This document shows positions 24,326 through 33,700 of a DNA stretch of 35,045 bases, piece after piece. This DNA is from Planctomycetaceae bacterium (GTDB lineage: Bacteria; Planctomycetota; Planctomycetia; Pirellulales; Pirellulaceae): NCBI GenBank assembly GCA_012729315.1, contig JAAYDI010000036.1, positions 1 through 35,045 of the forward strand, given 5' to 3'. Every line of letters begins with the position of its first letter. The stretch's first letter is position 1. The notes beneath the pieces are model-generated. The model was not told where the DNA came from. It made no database searches and worked only from the letters and a program-made list of their open reading frames with translations. The position numbers and the translations under genes were made by a program.

Positions 24326-26548
24326 TCAGCGGATCTGGATCAGGATAGCGTCGTCGCCGGGTAGTGTGATCTTGAGACCGTCCCCGGTCAACTGCTGCAG
24401 GTCCAGGCTGGGCCCGCCATCGTGGTCAGCGCTGGCGGCGTCCACGGTGTTGGCGGTCATGCGGATCGCGTGCTGCGGGCTGGCCAGCGGGTGGGGTAGT
24501 TGATCGGGGTGCAGCACGCACGTGACCTCGCGCGGGTCCGGTTCCAGGTTGGCCAGGAGCAGGTAGGCTGTGCCGGGCCGGCTGTAGACGGCCGAGGCGC
24601 AGCGTGCATCCGATAGCGTGACGGCCTGGTTGCGCCAGTCGGCAAACCGGTACTGCTCGAACTCGCCGAGCGGCTGGAACAGCGGAAGGAGCTCGAAGGT
24701 CTCGTTGCTGGCTGGCCAGGGGGTGACGCCGTTGAGGAATGCCTCGATGGCGAAGAGCCGGTGGAGCCGGCGGGGGGCGTTGCGGTCCAGAACGCCGTAA
24801 CTGATGACCCCTCGCGGAATCGCGCCGGCCAGGGACGTTTCCAGCGGCAGGTCCTGCAGGTCCGGCGCGCGATCGGTCCACTTCTTGTATCCCCATTCCG
24901 TCGCGACCACGTAATCGGCGAAGTTCTCGAGCGCGAACACCGGCACGGTGGTGTTGTGGATGATGACCAGGCCGTCGCGGCCGACCCGCTGGCGAGTCCA
25001 CTCCATCAGGTCGAGCATCTCATCCATGTCCCAGTGGCCGGTGGCCGACGTCTGGCCGTCGCGGTGCGGCTCATGCAGCGGATTCTCACAGTACAGTGCC
25101 ACATTCCAGTCGTAGTAGACGCCGTCGAGCGGGTGGTTCTTGAGGACGCGGTCGATCGAGAGCTTCAGGAACTCCAGCCATCCGGAACGCAGGCACATCT
25201 GGGCACCAAACTCGTGCCCGGGTTTATAGAAATTGTGCTGCAGCGCTCCTGCCCGGTTCTTCCGCCCCCACGCTTCCCCCTGCTCCTGGAACTCCTGCGT
25301 ACTCGGATGCAGCTCCTTGTTCGAGAAGTATGTGGCGGTGCGAATCCCCGCCGCGCGGCAATCGTTGAGCACCTGATCGTAGTGATCCATGTCGGGGTAT
25401 GGCGGGTAGGAGCCGTCGCGCCAGAACAGGCCGTCATCGTAGTAATCCCCGTCGTTGTGGCAATGGATTGTCTGGACCCCCTGCTCCGCCCAGCTGCGGA
25501 TCTGCTCCGTCGACACCCACTCGCCGCGGTTGCGATTGAACGTACGGTGCACCCAGGGCGCGTGCGCGCGGCCATCCCGCACAGGCACTGCCAGATAGCA
25601 GTCGAAGATGCAGGTAGCCGGGAGCGGCAGCGCCTCGTCCGGGCTCCACAGCGGAGCGATCGACAACGCCAATCCGGACGGGCTGGCACTGCGATCGAGC
25701 ACGCACCGACCGCCGCCGCGATGCCCCGTCAGACCAAACTCCCATTGCGAAAGATCCGATCCGACGAACCACTCCAGCCCCTCGACCCCGGGATCGACGA
25801 AGATCATCGAACGCGGCACGTACTGTGTCTGCAGCGCCGGGTCGGCAGGCGTGTCGAGGCGCAGCCTGCCCCAGCGATTGCTGCCAAACGAGAACGGCGG
25901 GGCCTGTTCCACCTCCGAGGTGCCCTCCCGATAGCCGTATTCGCACAGGCTCGGGGCCAGGACCGTCTGCAGCGGGCAGACTTCGCGCACGCGGCTGCCG
26001 GCCGGCGCGAACAGCTCGCGGCGGATCTTGATGTAACCCCAGCGGTATTGCAGCGTCGTCCGCACCCGGAACGCTGATTCGTTCCCGGTCTCGTCCCGCA
26101 GCACGCTCTCGACCGTGACGACCTCATTGAGCCCGTCGCGGCGATGCGTGACGGTGGGGGCGGAGTCCTGCACGTCGGTCAGCGCGGCTCCGCTCTCGTC
26201 GCGGAGACGCATCGCCACGGGCTGCTGGAGCAGGTTCGCGGCCCGCCCGTGAGTCAGCGCGATACGGGTGATCGCCCCGCCCCGCTGCAGATCCTGCTCC
26301 ACCGTGTAGTAGGGAGTGCTCAGCGTCAGCGTCTGTGCCGCCTCGTCACGCACAACTGTATAGGGCTGCGGCCAGGTGCGGGGTACTGGTGGTGCGGCCG
26401 GTTCGTCAGACCAGCCTGTGGCCGGCAGGCAGCACACCAGCGCACAGAGGCGTGCCATTCGGACGATCGCATCACATGTCCCACGGCGCTGGTCGTGCGT
26501 GTCACAGCGGAAAGAACGATCGAGGAGGATCATGCTCGTCATGCTCAT
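24326..26548 (-). CDS. Secreted barrel glycoside hydrolase-like protein (DUF6259/GH36-like)
   Basis: About 740 aa. The N-terminal hydrophobic segment MARLCALVCCLPATGW ends before SDEPAAPP and is a Sec signal; from the ATG at 26548 it is preceded by a 30-residue n-region. Starts at 26458 or 26533 are also possible, as none has a strong ribosome binding site. Residues from about 60 to 340 form a large beta-sandwich (YYTVEQDLQRGGAITRI, RVREVCPLQTV). The barrel follows: GVQTIHCHNDGDYYDDG, GIRTATYFSNKELHP, LDGVYYDWN with Asp480, LVIIHNTT, and VVATEWGY with Glu551 as candidate catalytic residues. The layout of sandwich plus barrel plus small C-terminal beta domain recalls GH36-like and DUF6259 enzymes. 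Substrate is unknown. Confidence 0.83.
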   Translation of the reverse strand: MSMTSMILLDRSFRCDTHDQRRGTCDAIVRMARLCALVCCLPATGWSDEPAAPPVPRTWPQPYTVVRDEAAQTLTLSTPYYTVEQDLQRGGAITRIALTHGRAANLLQQPVAMRLRDESGAALTDVQDSAPTVTHRRDGLNEVVTVESVLRDETGNESAFRVRTTLQYRWGYIKIRRELFAPAGSRVREVCPLQTVLAPSLCEYGYREGTSEVEQAPPFSFGSNRWGRLRLDTPADPALQTQYVPRSMIFVDPGVEGLEWFVGSDLSQWEFGLTGHRGGGRCVLDRSASPSGLALSIAPLWSPDEALPLPATCIFDCYLAVPVRDGRAHAPWVHRTFNRNRGEWVSTEQIRSWAEQGVQTIHCHNDGDYYDDGLFWRDGSYPPYPDMDHYDQVLNDCRAAGIRTATYFSNKELHPSTQEFQEQGEAWGRKNRAGALQHNFYKPGHEFGAQMCLRSGWLEFLKLSIDRVLKNHPLDGVYYDWNVALYCENPLHEPHRDGQTSATGHWDMDEMLDLMEWTRQRVGRDGLVIIHNTTVPVFALENFADYVVATEWGYKKWTDRAPDLQDLPLETSLAGAIPRGVISYGVLDRNAPRRLHRLFAIEAFLNGVTPWPASNETFELLPLFQPLGEFEQYRFADWRNQAVTLSDARCASAVYSRPGTAYLLLANLEPDPREVTCVLHPDQLPHPLASPQHAIRMTANTVDAASADHDGGPSLDLQQLTGDGLKITLPGDDAILIQIR

Positions 26549-26927
26549 TGTGAGGTCACCTGGAGATCGGTTGTTGCGTGTTTCGCCGTTGCCCTGAGTC
26601 AGTGCTGTCCATGCACTCGGTTGTCCATGCACTCGATGCGCTCGATGCACTCGCGATCAACGGTCGGGCGGGGTCTGCACTGAATGTGCACGAGTGATGC
26701 GACAATGTCAACCACGGGCGGGACACAGCCCAGCACCCGCTCGGGTACCGTTCCAGGCGGACGGGTTCCGCGGGCACGCGGGAGATCCGGCCGTCTCCAG
26801 CAACTCGTGCCGGTCAGGAATCTGCGATGAAGTCGACCCGGATCAAGGCCATTACCGAGGGTGCCGACAGTAGTATTCCTGTAGTGACGAGGCAAGACCA
26901 CACGCCAGACTGGGCAGAAGTATTTGC
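26549..26927. other. Intergenic region with short tandem repeats
   Basis: About 380 bases upstream of the glycosidase gene (minus) and of the membrane-protein region (plus). It contains the ATGCACTCG repeats at 26611-26653. No open frame has a plausible start or protein-like composition. Promoters for both directions are expected, but I cannot place them. Confidence 0.5.
26611..26653 (-). repeat. Short repeat array (ATGCACTCG x3)
   Basis: Three exact ATGCACTCG units start at 26611, 26627 and 26645, separated by GTTGTCC and by a degenerate unit ATGCGCTCG. It is an imperfect array located 60-105 bases upstream of the glycosidase start. Confidence 0.75.
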
Positions 26928-27176
26928 ATGAAACCCAGTGATATTCTCGAGAATGGGCATCGCGTGATCGAGCAGGTGGCCCGGCAGGGTCAGAGTGCGG
27001 CTCCGTTCGATGCCGGGTCGGCCGAGCAGGCGATCGACTTACTCCGCAACTTCGCCAGCCGTTCCCCCCCGGGGAAGTGTCGCGTCACGTTCTGTTCTTC
27101 CGCGCTCTGTCGGAATAGTTCCGGGCGGTTTTACGCCGTGCCGGGGAGGTGGGGCGCGGGGCAGAACAAGCTATAA
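26928..27176 (+). CDS. Possible small hypothetical protein
   Basis: An 82-residue open frame starting MKPSDILENGHRVIEQVARQ. The first 45 residues look protein-like (a helix with DAGSAEQAIDLLRNFASR), while the rest is Ser/Arg/Gly-rich and less convincing. The only upstream purine stretch is a weak AGAAG. It precedes the 1064-aa membrane protein by 30 bases. It may be a decayed gene, a leader, or chance. Confidence 0.3.
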   Translation: MKPSDILENGHRVIEQVARQGQSAAPFDAGSAEQAIDLLRNFASRSPPGKCRVTFCSSALCRNSSGRFYAVPGRWGAGQNKL

Positions 27177-27177
27177 T
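27172..27177 (+). promoter_or_regulatory. Candidate -10 box upstream of the 1064-aa membrane protein
   Basis: A perfect TATAAT lies 28 bases before the GTG start at 27206 in an otherwise very GC-rich stretch. No good -35 hexamer sits 16-18 bases upstream, so the call rests on the -10 match and position. Confidence 0.35.
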
Positions 27178-27205
27178 TCCAGTGGCACTGGACAGGGGGG
27201 GACAC

Positions 27206-30200
27206 GTGACGCGTCGTGGAATGCTCGAGCAGTATGCACAGTCGGTTGAACCGGGCGTGCTGATTGTAGAGCCGCGGATGTTCCGGCGCATCATTCGTCT
27301 GGACCGTCGCATCCAGGGATTTCCTCAGCTGTTGTCACGGCGTGAGACCTATCCCATCGAGCGCAACCGGTTGCTGGCTCTGGTGGACTCGCGCGAGCTG
27401 GGGGTGAGGTCCGCGGGGAGCATGCCGGAACGGCTGGTCCTGCTGGCGAGACCGGAGGAGTTGGACGCGGACAAGGAGGATGGTGCGGAGCAGTACGTCC
27501 GGGATCTGGCTCGCCGGCTGTTCCATGCCTGCGTGCATCTGGAGCTGGACAAGCGTTTTACGGATGCGTCGGTGTCAGTCAGCATGGCGCGGGATCGCCG
27601 CAGTCAGCTGGGTGAGGCGGAGTTTGCCGAGATCCAGGGGGTGCTGCTCCAGGATGACCGCCTGTTTCCTGCGTCGAGCGACGTCGAGGTGTACATCGAG
27701 TTTGTCGCCTCGTACCTGGAGATGCATTATTTTGCCCCCGAGGCGCTGAGCTGCCATTTCCCCGGCGTGCGGGACTGGTCGGTGGTGGACGACATCGTGC
27801 GGCAGGACATCGACCACCAGGCACTGCTGGAGCGGATGCCGCTGCGTGGTTGGGTCCATAAGCCGGCTCGTGGGCCCGCCGCGCCCGGCCCCGCGGTGGA
27901 GCCGGAAGAGGCTGACGAGTCGATGCCGCGCGCCGAGTTCCGGCAGCTGCAAATGCAGGCGGAGCGGGCCGCGGCGGCGGGCAACCAGGTCAAGGCGGCC
28001 CTGTTGCACGCGACGGCCTCCGTGCGTGGACCGCGGGAGTATCGTGCGGAGACTCGGGCCGCCGCCTGCGCGGAACTGGAGCAGCTGGCGTGGCGGCTGC
28101 GCGACGCGGTGAACCTGTCCGACGCGGAGGTGGCGGACTGGGCCCGTGCGCTGCAGGCGTTGCTGGTAACGCCGGGCGAACGGTACCAGTCGATCGAGAC
28201 TCGGCTGCTGTACGATCTCCAGAAAGTGTGTGTGGAACACGAGCGGCGGGTACATCGCACGTCCATCTGGCGGTGGATCGTCAGTCGGGGGCGGCGGCCG
28301 TGCGAGCGGCCCCTGCCGTTGCTGGGCGAAACCCTGATCCTACGTCATCTTCAGCGGGCGCAGCGCCGGGTGTCCGCCACGCGCGTGGACGCCGAGCAGC
28401 GTGAGCGTCTCGCGGAGCTGCTGGAAGGCGTGTGGACCCGCTTGGCGGCGCATACCCGCGAGCGTCTGCGGCGGATCATGACCAGGATCGTCGAGCGGGT
28501 CGGCTTGCGACCGGGCAACGTGCCCGAGCGGGTGGCCCGCGAGAAGATGACTGAGGAGCTGATGGATCGGATCCTGGAACGCGGCTACATCAGCATGGCC
28601 GATGTGCGGGACGCGTTGTCCAAGAACGACCTGAAGCTGCCGGATGTGGCGGGAATGATGGATTTTCTGCGCGGCGATCTGCTGCTCAAGGTCGATCGCG
28701 CGCTGGGGAGCGCCCTGGAGGGAGTCTACCGGCGCGGCACCGTGTATCAGCGCTGGCCGCAGATGCTCAGTTCGCTGGCCTTTGGCACCCGCACAGGCCG
28801 GTTCCTGACGCGATTTCTGGCCGTCCCCTATGGTGGTGCCTATCTGGCGCTGGCGTGCCTCCGGCACCTGCGTCACTCCTTCACGTTCGGGCCTGCGGAG
28901 ATGGGGTCGCTGGCACAATCGGATCTGGCGTCATCGGGGGCGCGCCCGTCGGGCAACTGGCTGTTTGTAACGGCCGTGTTCTGCCTGGGGACATGGGTCC
29001 TGCTGCTCGTTCACCGCCCCACCTTCCGGCACTGGTGCATGCTGCAGCTGAAGGCATGCGGGCGGTATGCGCGGCGGTGGCTGATCGAACTCCCGACGGA
29101 AATCATTCACTCGCGATTGCTGCAGCGGGTGCTGGGGAGCTACGCCTTTCGTGTCCTGCAGGACTATGTACTGCGACCGGTCTTCGTGACCTTCTGCCTG
29201 GCGCTGCTGACGCGCATCTGTGGCGTTCAGATTGGCTGGCGCACCTGGCTGGACGTGGGGTTGGTGGCAGCGCTGCTCCTGAACTCGGCCGTGGGCCGGT
29301 TTGTGGACGAAGTGACGATGCACCGTCTCACGCGCCTGTGGCGCGACCTGCGGATCCATGTGATTGGGTCGTTGGCGCAGTGGACGATGGACCTCTTCCG
29401 CGGACTGATCACGACAGTGGAGCGGATCATCAACCTCATGGACGAGTGGCTGCGTCTCCGCCGGGGCAACAGCCGCCTGTTGCGAGTCTGCAAAACGCTC
29501 GCAGGGATGCTCTGGTTCGTGGTAGCGTATGTGGTGGTCTTCGTCTTTACCCTGCTGGTCGAACCGCAGATCAACCCGATCAAGCATTTTCCGGTGGTGA
29601 CGGTGTCCCACAAACTGATCCTGCCCGCGTGGCCCGTCGTGGTGCAGAAACTCAGCACCGTGCTCGGCACACCAATGGCCAATACGCTGGTCGGGTCCAC
29701 GATCTGGCTGGTGCCCGGCGTGTTCGGATTCCTGGTGTGGGAACTCAAGGAGAATTGGCGGCTCTATCGCGCGAATCGTCCGCCGACCATCCGCAACAAG
29801 TCGATGGGGAGCCACGGTGAGACCATGCTGCGGCTGCTGCGACCCGGCTTCCACTCCGGCACACTCCCCAAAGCATTTGCCACCTTGCGGCGCGCGTTCC
29901 AGGGGGGCGAATCGGTCGAAGGGAGACGTTGCCGGCGGATGCGGGCGACCATTCGCCGCGTCGAAATCGATGTGCGGCGGTTTGTCGAGCGCGAACTGCT
30001 GCGCCTGCTGGCCGACTCGGAGTTCCTGGCCGGCGCCGAACTGAATGTCTCCTTCGTCCAGGTCGCCACGAATCGCGTGGTGGTTGAAGTGAGTTGCGCC
30101 GCGTGGCCGGCCGATCCCATCGTGGTGTCGTGGGAATACACGGCCGAGAAACTGGTGGGCGAGGTCTGGCCGACGGGGTGGGTCGGGCGGCTGGGGGAGG

Positions 30201-30400
30201 ACGATCGCGCCACGCTCGGCGCGGCCGTGTCCGGGCTGTTCCAGCATACCGGTGTGGACGAAGCCGCAGGACCGCTGCCGCTGATCGTTGCGCCGCCATT
30301 CACCTGGGAGCACTGGGTGTGCATGTGGCAGCGCCGCGGGGAACCGGCAGTGCAACTGGCCCAGCCAGTGTCTGAGAACGCTGTCTCTCTGGGCAGCTAA
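27206..30400 (+). CDS. Large hypothetical multi-helix membrane protein
   Basis: A 1064-aa protein whose family I do not recognise. The GTG start at 27206 is preferred because a G-rich site (AGGGGGG, 27194-27200) lies five bases upstream. About 560 residues are soluble, Arg-rich and mostly helical, with a charged region at about 225-400 (EPEEADESMPRAEFRQ, RRRVSATRVDAEQRERLAELLEGV-type helices). Hydrophobic helices occur near residues 585-605, 658-675, 680-697, 768-788 and 825-848. The C-terminal 190 residues are soluble again, with beta strands (AELNVSFVQVATNRVVVEVSC). Amphipathic stretches between the helices (MHRLTRLWRDLRIHV) suggest membrane-surface contact. No catalytic motif is visible. 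mobB follows 243 bases later on the same strand. Confidence 0.85.
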   Translation: MTRRGMLEQYAQSVEPGVLIVEPRMFRRIIRLDRRIQGFPQLLSRRETYPIERNRLLALVDSRELGVRSAGSMPERLVLLARPEELDADKEDGAEQYVRDLARRLFHACVHLELDKRFTDASVSVSMARDRRSQLGEAEFAEIQGVLLQDDRLFPASSDVEVYIEFVASYLEMHYFAPEALSCHFPGVRDWSVVDDIVRQDIDHQALLERMPLRGWVHKPARGPAAPGPAVEPEEADESMPRAEFRQLQMQAERAAAAGNQVKAALLHATASVRGPREYRAETRAAACAELEQLAWRLRDAVNLSDAEVADWARALQALLVTPGERYQSIETRLLYDLQKVCVEHERRVHRTSIWRWIVSRGRRPCERPLPLLGETLILRHLQRAQRRVSATRVDAEQRERLAELLEGVWTRLAAHTRERLRRIMTRIVERVGLRPGNVPERVAREKMTEELMDRILERGYISMADVRDALSKNDLKLPDVAGMMDFLRGDLLLKVDRALGSALEGVYRRGTVYQRWPQMLSSLAFGTRTGRFLTRFLAVPYGGAYLALACLRHLRHSFTFGPAEMGSLAQSDLASSGARPSGNWLFVTAVFCLGTWVLLLVHRPTFRHWCMLQLKACGRYARRWLIELPTEIIHSRLLQRVLGSYAFRVLQDYVLRPVFVTFCLALLTRICGVQIGWRTWLDVGLVAALLLNSAVGRFVDEVTMHRLTRLWRDLRIHVIGSLAQWTMDLFRGLITTVERIINLMDEWLRLRRGNSRLLRVCKTLAGMLWFVVAYVVVFVFTLLVEPQINPIKHFPVVTVSHKLILPAWPVVVQKLSTVLGTPMANTLVGSTIWLVPGVFGFLVWELKENWRLYRANRPPTIRNKSMGSHGETMLRLLRPGFHSGTLPKAFATLRRAFQGGESVEGRRCRRMRATIRRVEIDVRRFVERELLRLLADSEFLAGAELNVSFVQVATNRVVVEVSCAAWPADPIVVSWEYTAEKLVGEVWPTGWVGRLGEDDRATLGAAVSGLFQHTGVDEAAGPLPLIVAPPFTWEHWVCMWQRRGEPAVQLAQPVSENAVSLGS

Positions 30401-30643
30401 TTCGTAATTCGCACTCCGCCGACATGGCCCCTGTCCCTCGCGCTTCACCTCCGCTGGCGCTTGCGTACAGCGCGCAACGCGTACTCCGTCGTTGTGAACA
30501 TGAATGGCCTCCAGATGGAGGACTGTTACAATGCGGGGGCGGTCAGGCATTTGTCCGTCCGTGAGTCGCAGAAGGGCTCAGTCCACCACGCGCGCCTGGG
30601 GTGCGCCGGGCGCGGTGCGGCCGGTTGGTGGGGGAGATTGCGC
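30401..30643. other. Intergenic region upstream of mobB
   Basis: This 243-base gap has an open frame on the plus strand that merges with mobB, but its translation is Arg/Gly-rich and not MobB-like. Nothing beyond the mobB ribosome binding site (GGGGGAG, 30630-30636) can be supported. Confidence 0.5.
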
Positions 30644-31150
30644 ATGATGCACCGCGTCCATGTGGTGGGTCGCCAGAACCACGGCAAGACCACCCTGATT
30701 GTGGCACTGGTAGCCGAGTTCCGCCGGCGGGGGATCCGCGTCGGTACGATCAAACACTCCCGCCACACGCATGAACTGGATATGCCGGGCAAGGACTCGT
30801 ATCAGCATCGGCAGGCTGGCGGGGAACCGGCGGCGGTCGTAACGCGGAATCTGATCGGCGTGTTCCTGCCGCGCCCGGACGCGTGCGTGTACGAGCGTCT
30901 GGCGACGCTGTATGCGGACTGCGAGATCGTGATCGTGGAGGGGGACATCGAAGCCCCCGGTGTGAAGATCGAAGTCTGGCGCGCGGCGGCCGGCAGCACC
31001 TGCCTGGCGGCCGAACGTTCTGACATCGTGGCGGTCGTGAGTGACGACGGTCCGCTCGTGCGCGTGCCCGTCTGGCCACGGCAGGACATCATCCGCCTGG
31101 CTGACCACGTCTGGATGCTCGCCAGGAAACCAGCGCAGACGGGGGAGTGA
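30644..31150 (+). CDS. mobB: Molybdopterin-guanine dinucleotide biosynthesis adapter MobB
   Basis: A 168-aa P-loop GTPase-like protein. The Walker A motif is GRQNHGKT at residues 9-16. The family segment GTIKHSRHTHELDMPGKDSY then HRQAG follows at about residues 36-61, and IVIVEGD is the Walker B region near residue 101. MobB assists MobA in attaching GMP to molybdopterin for molybdenum enzymes and usually is not essential. The start at 30644 (tandem ATGs) has GGGGAG upstream. No mobA or molybdoenzyme gene is nearby, so it stands alone in this window. The match to MobB is strong, though members of the family are sometimes repurposed. Confidence 0.88.
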   Translation: MMHRVHVVGRQNHGKTTLIVALVAEFRRRGIRVGTIKHSRHTHELDMPGKDSYQHRQAGGEPAAVVTRNLIGVFLPRPDACVYERLATLYADCEIVIVEGDIEAPGVKIEVWRAAAGSTCLAAERSDIVAVVSDDGPLVRVPVWPRQDIIRLADHVWMLARKPAQTGE

Positions 31151-31351
31151 CTGCCAGCACCTGCCGCGGCGGCGTCGCACACAAGCGCGGTGATCCGATC
31201 CAGCTCGCGGACTGACCACGAGTCGCCACGATCGCAGGCACGGTCGGCTCCCCTGCGCGCCCATCACGGATCGGCTGAAAGAAAAAAAACCTCTTCCACC
31301 GCCCGGTCGCTATTGATAGATGCCGGTCTGGTCCGAGTGCCGGTTCGGCGC
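31151..31351. other. Intergenic region between convergent genes
   Basis: About 200 bases between mobB and the GH50-like gene. An eight-A run lies near 31283-31290, but no strong hairpin adjoins it. I see no gene. Confidence 0.5.
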
Positions 31352-33496
31352 TCAGGGGGCGTCGAGCCGTGTGCGGTACATCTGCGCTCCCACCTCGCGC
31401 ACCGCCTCAATCGTTTCGGGATAGGGCCGGTCGCAGATGTCGACCAATCCAATCTGATAGTTCTCCCCATCGCCACGGCCGGTTGTCGCCTGGTCGCTGT
31501 ACTGGAACCAGTGCGTGCCCACGAGGCAGGGATTGTTCAGCGCCCCGGTGACGTAACTGCGGTATGCATCCGCGCGGGCCTGCTGACTGGCCGTCGGACG
31601 CAGTCCGGTGTGGAACATCCCGCGATCCAGCGCGCCGAAGTGGAATTCACCGATGATCACCGGCCGATCCAGCCCCTCGGGCAATCGGAAGTGTCTGACA
31701 TCGGTTTCGTACAGGTTGTACCCGATGACGTCGCAGTACTTGGCAGCCGCGCGGGCAACGCGATCGTTGACCCAGGCGAAGCGGCAGCCGAGGTAGAGCT
31801 GGTCGGGGGCGACCTGCTTGACAACCTCGCGGCAGATGCGGAAGTATTCTTCGGCAATCCGCGTGTAGAACGACTGCAGCTCCGCGCGTGCGCGCGTCGC
31901 GTCGGGGGGCGAGCGGTGGTCCAGCAGCGCCTGCCAGGAAGCGTGGTCAGTGCCCCACGCTGCATTGAGCCGGTCGATCGTCTCGTACTTCTGCTCGAGA
32001 TCCGTCAGGAAGACGCGTTTCGCCGCCTGCTCGGGCGGCGAGGCCAGGGCGGCGTTGGCCAGCGACAGCTCGTCCCCCCAGCCCAGCTCGTTGTCGACGA
32101 AGTAGCCGATACAGAACGGGTCGCCGGCCGACGTGCTACGTTCACTCTCCATGCGACGCTCGAGCGCGGCGCGGAATGACGGGTCGAACGGGTCGGGTAA
32201 CTTGCCCCAGTATCCCGTGCTGACCTCAATCGGCTTGGCGCCGCCGCTGCTTGCCGACACGACGTATGGGGTTCGGCGCTGTGCGTAAATCCGCGGGTCC
32301 GACCAGTTGGCAATAGTGTTCATCGACCAGGCCCGCAAGCGGCGGTGAGCGATGTCGGCACACTGCGGCAGCCAGTCCTCGCCAAACTTGCGGAGCAGAT
32401 TCGCAGTCTGGAAGTTGAATGTGCGATACTCCCCCCTGTTCTCGTAGTAGTTGTGTGGCGCCCAGGAGCCGGTCCCGTAGTAACTGGCCGCGGGCGAACC
32501 GGCATCCGGCAGCTCGGCGAAGTAGTGTTCGCGATCGGTGATGGGCGTAATCCCGTTCCCGAACCCGACACAGTCGACGCCGTGCGACCAGAACAGCCGC
32601 CCCTCGGGATCGACCAGCCACCACTTGTCGGCGTGCTTCGTAGCATAGAAGAAGCCCGTTGCCGGCAGCTGCGGTCCCGCCGCCCAGCCGCCGTACTGAT
32701 TCCAGTCGGCCGGTCCTGGCTGTGCCTGCAGGTCCGCCAGTTCCTGCTCGAGCGCCGCGTGGAGTTCCTCGTCGGAATGCGTCTTGCCGGGCCAGTCTGT
32801 GTGCCGGAACTGGCCGAACCGGTCGATCAGCGGAAAGAACTCGTCTGGCGCCAGTGACGCCCAGCCTCCGTCTTCGTATGTACCGGTGGCTCGGATATCA
32901 CCCAGCTGGAACGTATTGTCCGTGGTGGGATGATTCAGGAACACGATCAGCTTCGTGATCTGGGTCACGTCCAGTCCGCCTTCCTTGACGCAACCGCCCG
33001 GAAAACCGCGCATGCCAAACAGCTGGTCCGCCAGTTGTGCTGGCAGCCTGCGCCGCAACGGCACGCTCAATTGCCGCGTCTCGCCCGGCACGAGCATGAC
33101 GTCGCTGGTCACACTGTTCTGCTCTCCATCGCCGCCCGGGCAATCGACGCGCAGGTGCACCCGCACCGGATGGTCCGCCACGTTCTTCACGGTCAGCTCG
33201 ATCTGCACGAACGCCGAGAGATCCCAGCCGCCGCCGGGCGCCTGGATCGCGATGCCTGGCCAGGGATCCGCCTGACCTGTGGCCACCTGGAGCACGGAGC
33301 CCTCGCCGGACGATACGATCGCGGGCCTCGCGTCCTGGACGGTCAGCGTGTCGACGTCAAATCCTGTGGCAAACGACACCAGTGTCTTTGTGTCAGTCGT
33401 TTTCGTGTCAGCCAGTGCAAGCGCGGGGATGCCACTGGCCAGCAGCAGGAGGGAAGCTGTCAACAAGAGCGGCCAAGGCGATTGGCGTGTGGACAT
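31352..33496 (-). CDS. Secreted GH50-like beta-agarase/beta-galactosidase family enzyme
   Basis: A 714-aa protein with a Sec signal (WPLLLTASLLLLASGIPALALAD). Residues 35-230 form a CBM-like beta-sandwich (WDLSAFVQIELTVKNVADHPVRVHLRVD). The catalytic barrel from about residue 280 (KWWLVDPEGRLFWSHGVDCVG) matches the GH50/GH42-type fold, with acid/base Glu470 in FVDNELGWG and nucleophile Glu617 in VIIGEFHFGA. That last motif is the clearest GH50-like signature. GH50 enzymes release neoagaro-oligosaccharides from agarose, but homologs in non-marine planctomycetes may act on other galactans. GAGG lies seven bases before the ATG at 33496. It diverges from the esterase gene. I am sure of the fold and fairly sure of the GH50 label. 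Confidence 0.85.
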   Translation of the reverse strand: MSTRQSPWPLLLTASLLLLASGIPALALADTKTTDTKTLVSFATGFDVDTLTVQDARPAIVSSGEGSVLQVATGQADPWPGIAIQAPGGGWDLSAFVQIELTVKNVADHPVRVHLRVDCPGGDGEQNSVTSDVMLVPGETRQLSVPLRRRLPAQLADQLFGMRGFPGGCVKEGGLDVTQITKLIVFLNHPTTDNTFQLGDIRATGTYEDGGWASLAPDEFFPLIDRFGQFRHTDWPGKTHSDEELHAALEQELADLQAQPGPADWNQYGGWAAGPQLPATGFFYATKHADKWWLVDPEGRLFWSHGVDCVGFGNGITPITDREHYFAELPDAGSPAASYYGTGSWAPHNYYENRGEYRTFNFQTANLLRKFGEDWLPQCADIAHRRLRAWSMNTIANWSDPRIYAQRRTPYVVSASSGGAKPIEVSTGYWGKLPDPFDPSFRAALERRMESERSTSAGDPFCIGYFVDNELGWGDELSLANAALASPPEQAAKRVFLTDLEQKYETIDRLNAAWGTDHASWQALLDHRSPPDATRARAELQSFYTRIAEEYFRICREVVKQVAPDQLYLGCRFAWVNDRVARAAAKYCDVIGYNLYETDVRHFRLPEGLDRPVIIGEFHFGALDRGMFHTGLRPTASQQARADAYRSYVTGALNNPCLVGTHWFQYSDQATTGRGDGENYQIGLVDICDRPYPETIEAVREVGAQMYRTRLDAP

Positions 33497-33700
33497 GGCA
33501 GAACCTCGTCACGGCAGGTGGTGGATAGATCAAGGCATGCATCTTGTGCGGAAACGCCGCACTCGTCAACAACCCATTGTACGGCACACGCAGATCGTGA
33601 AAAATGGACCCGGGGCCATCCCGGGGCAAATCGATCCTGGGGTCAAATGACGGCCTGTGTGTAGCAGCTTCAGAATGTCCAACACTGGATCGCCCACATC
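33497..33700. promoter_or_regulatory. Divergent control region, GH50-like / esterase
   Basis: This 204-base gap lies between the start codons of two divergent genes, so it should contain both promoters. I find no recognisable operator or clear -35/-10 pair. The start of the esterase gene at 33701 has only a weak GGAT upstream. Confidence 0.35.

Noticed and set aside
28931-30550. Long open frame opposite the 1064-aa membrane protein
   Set aside because: The plus-strand frame shows ordered transmembrane helices and a start with a G-rich ribosome site and -10 box; the antisense product is rich in Pro/Arg/His/Gln.
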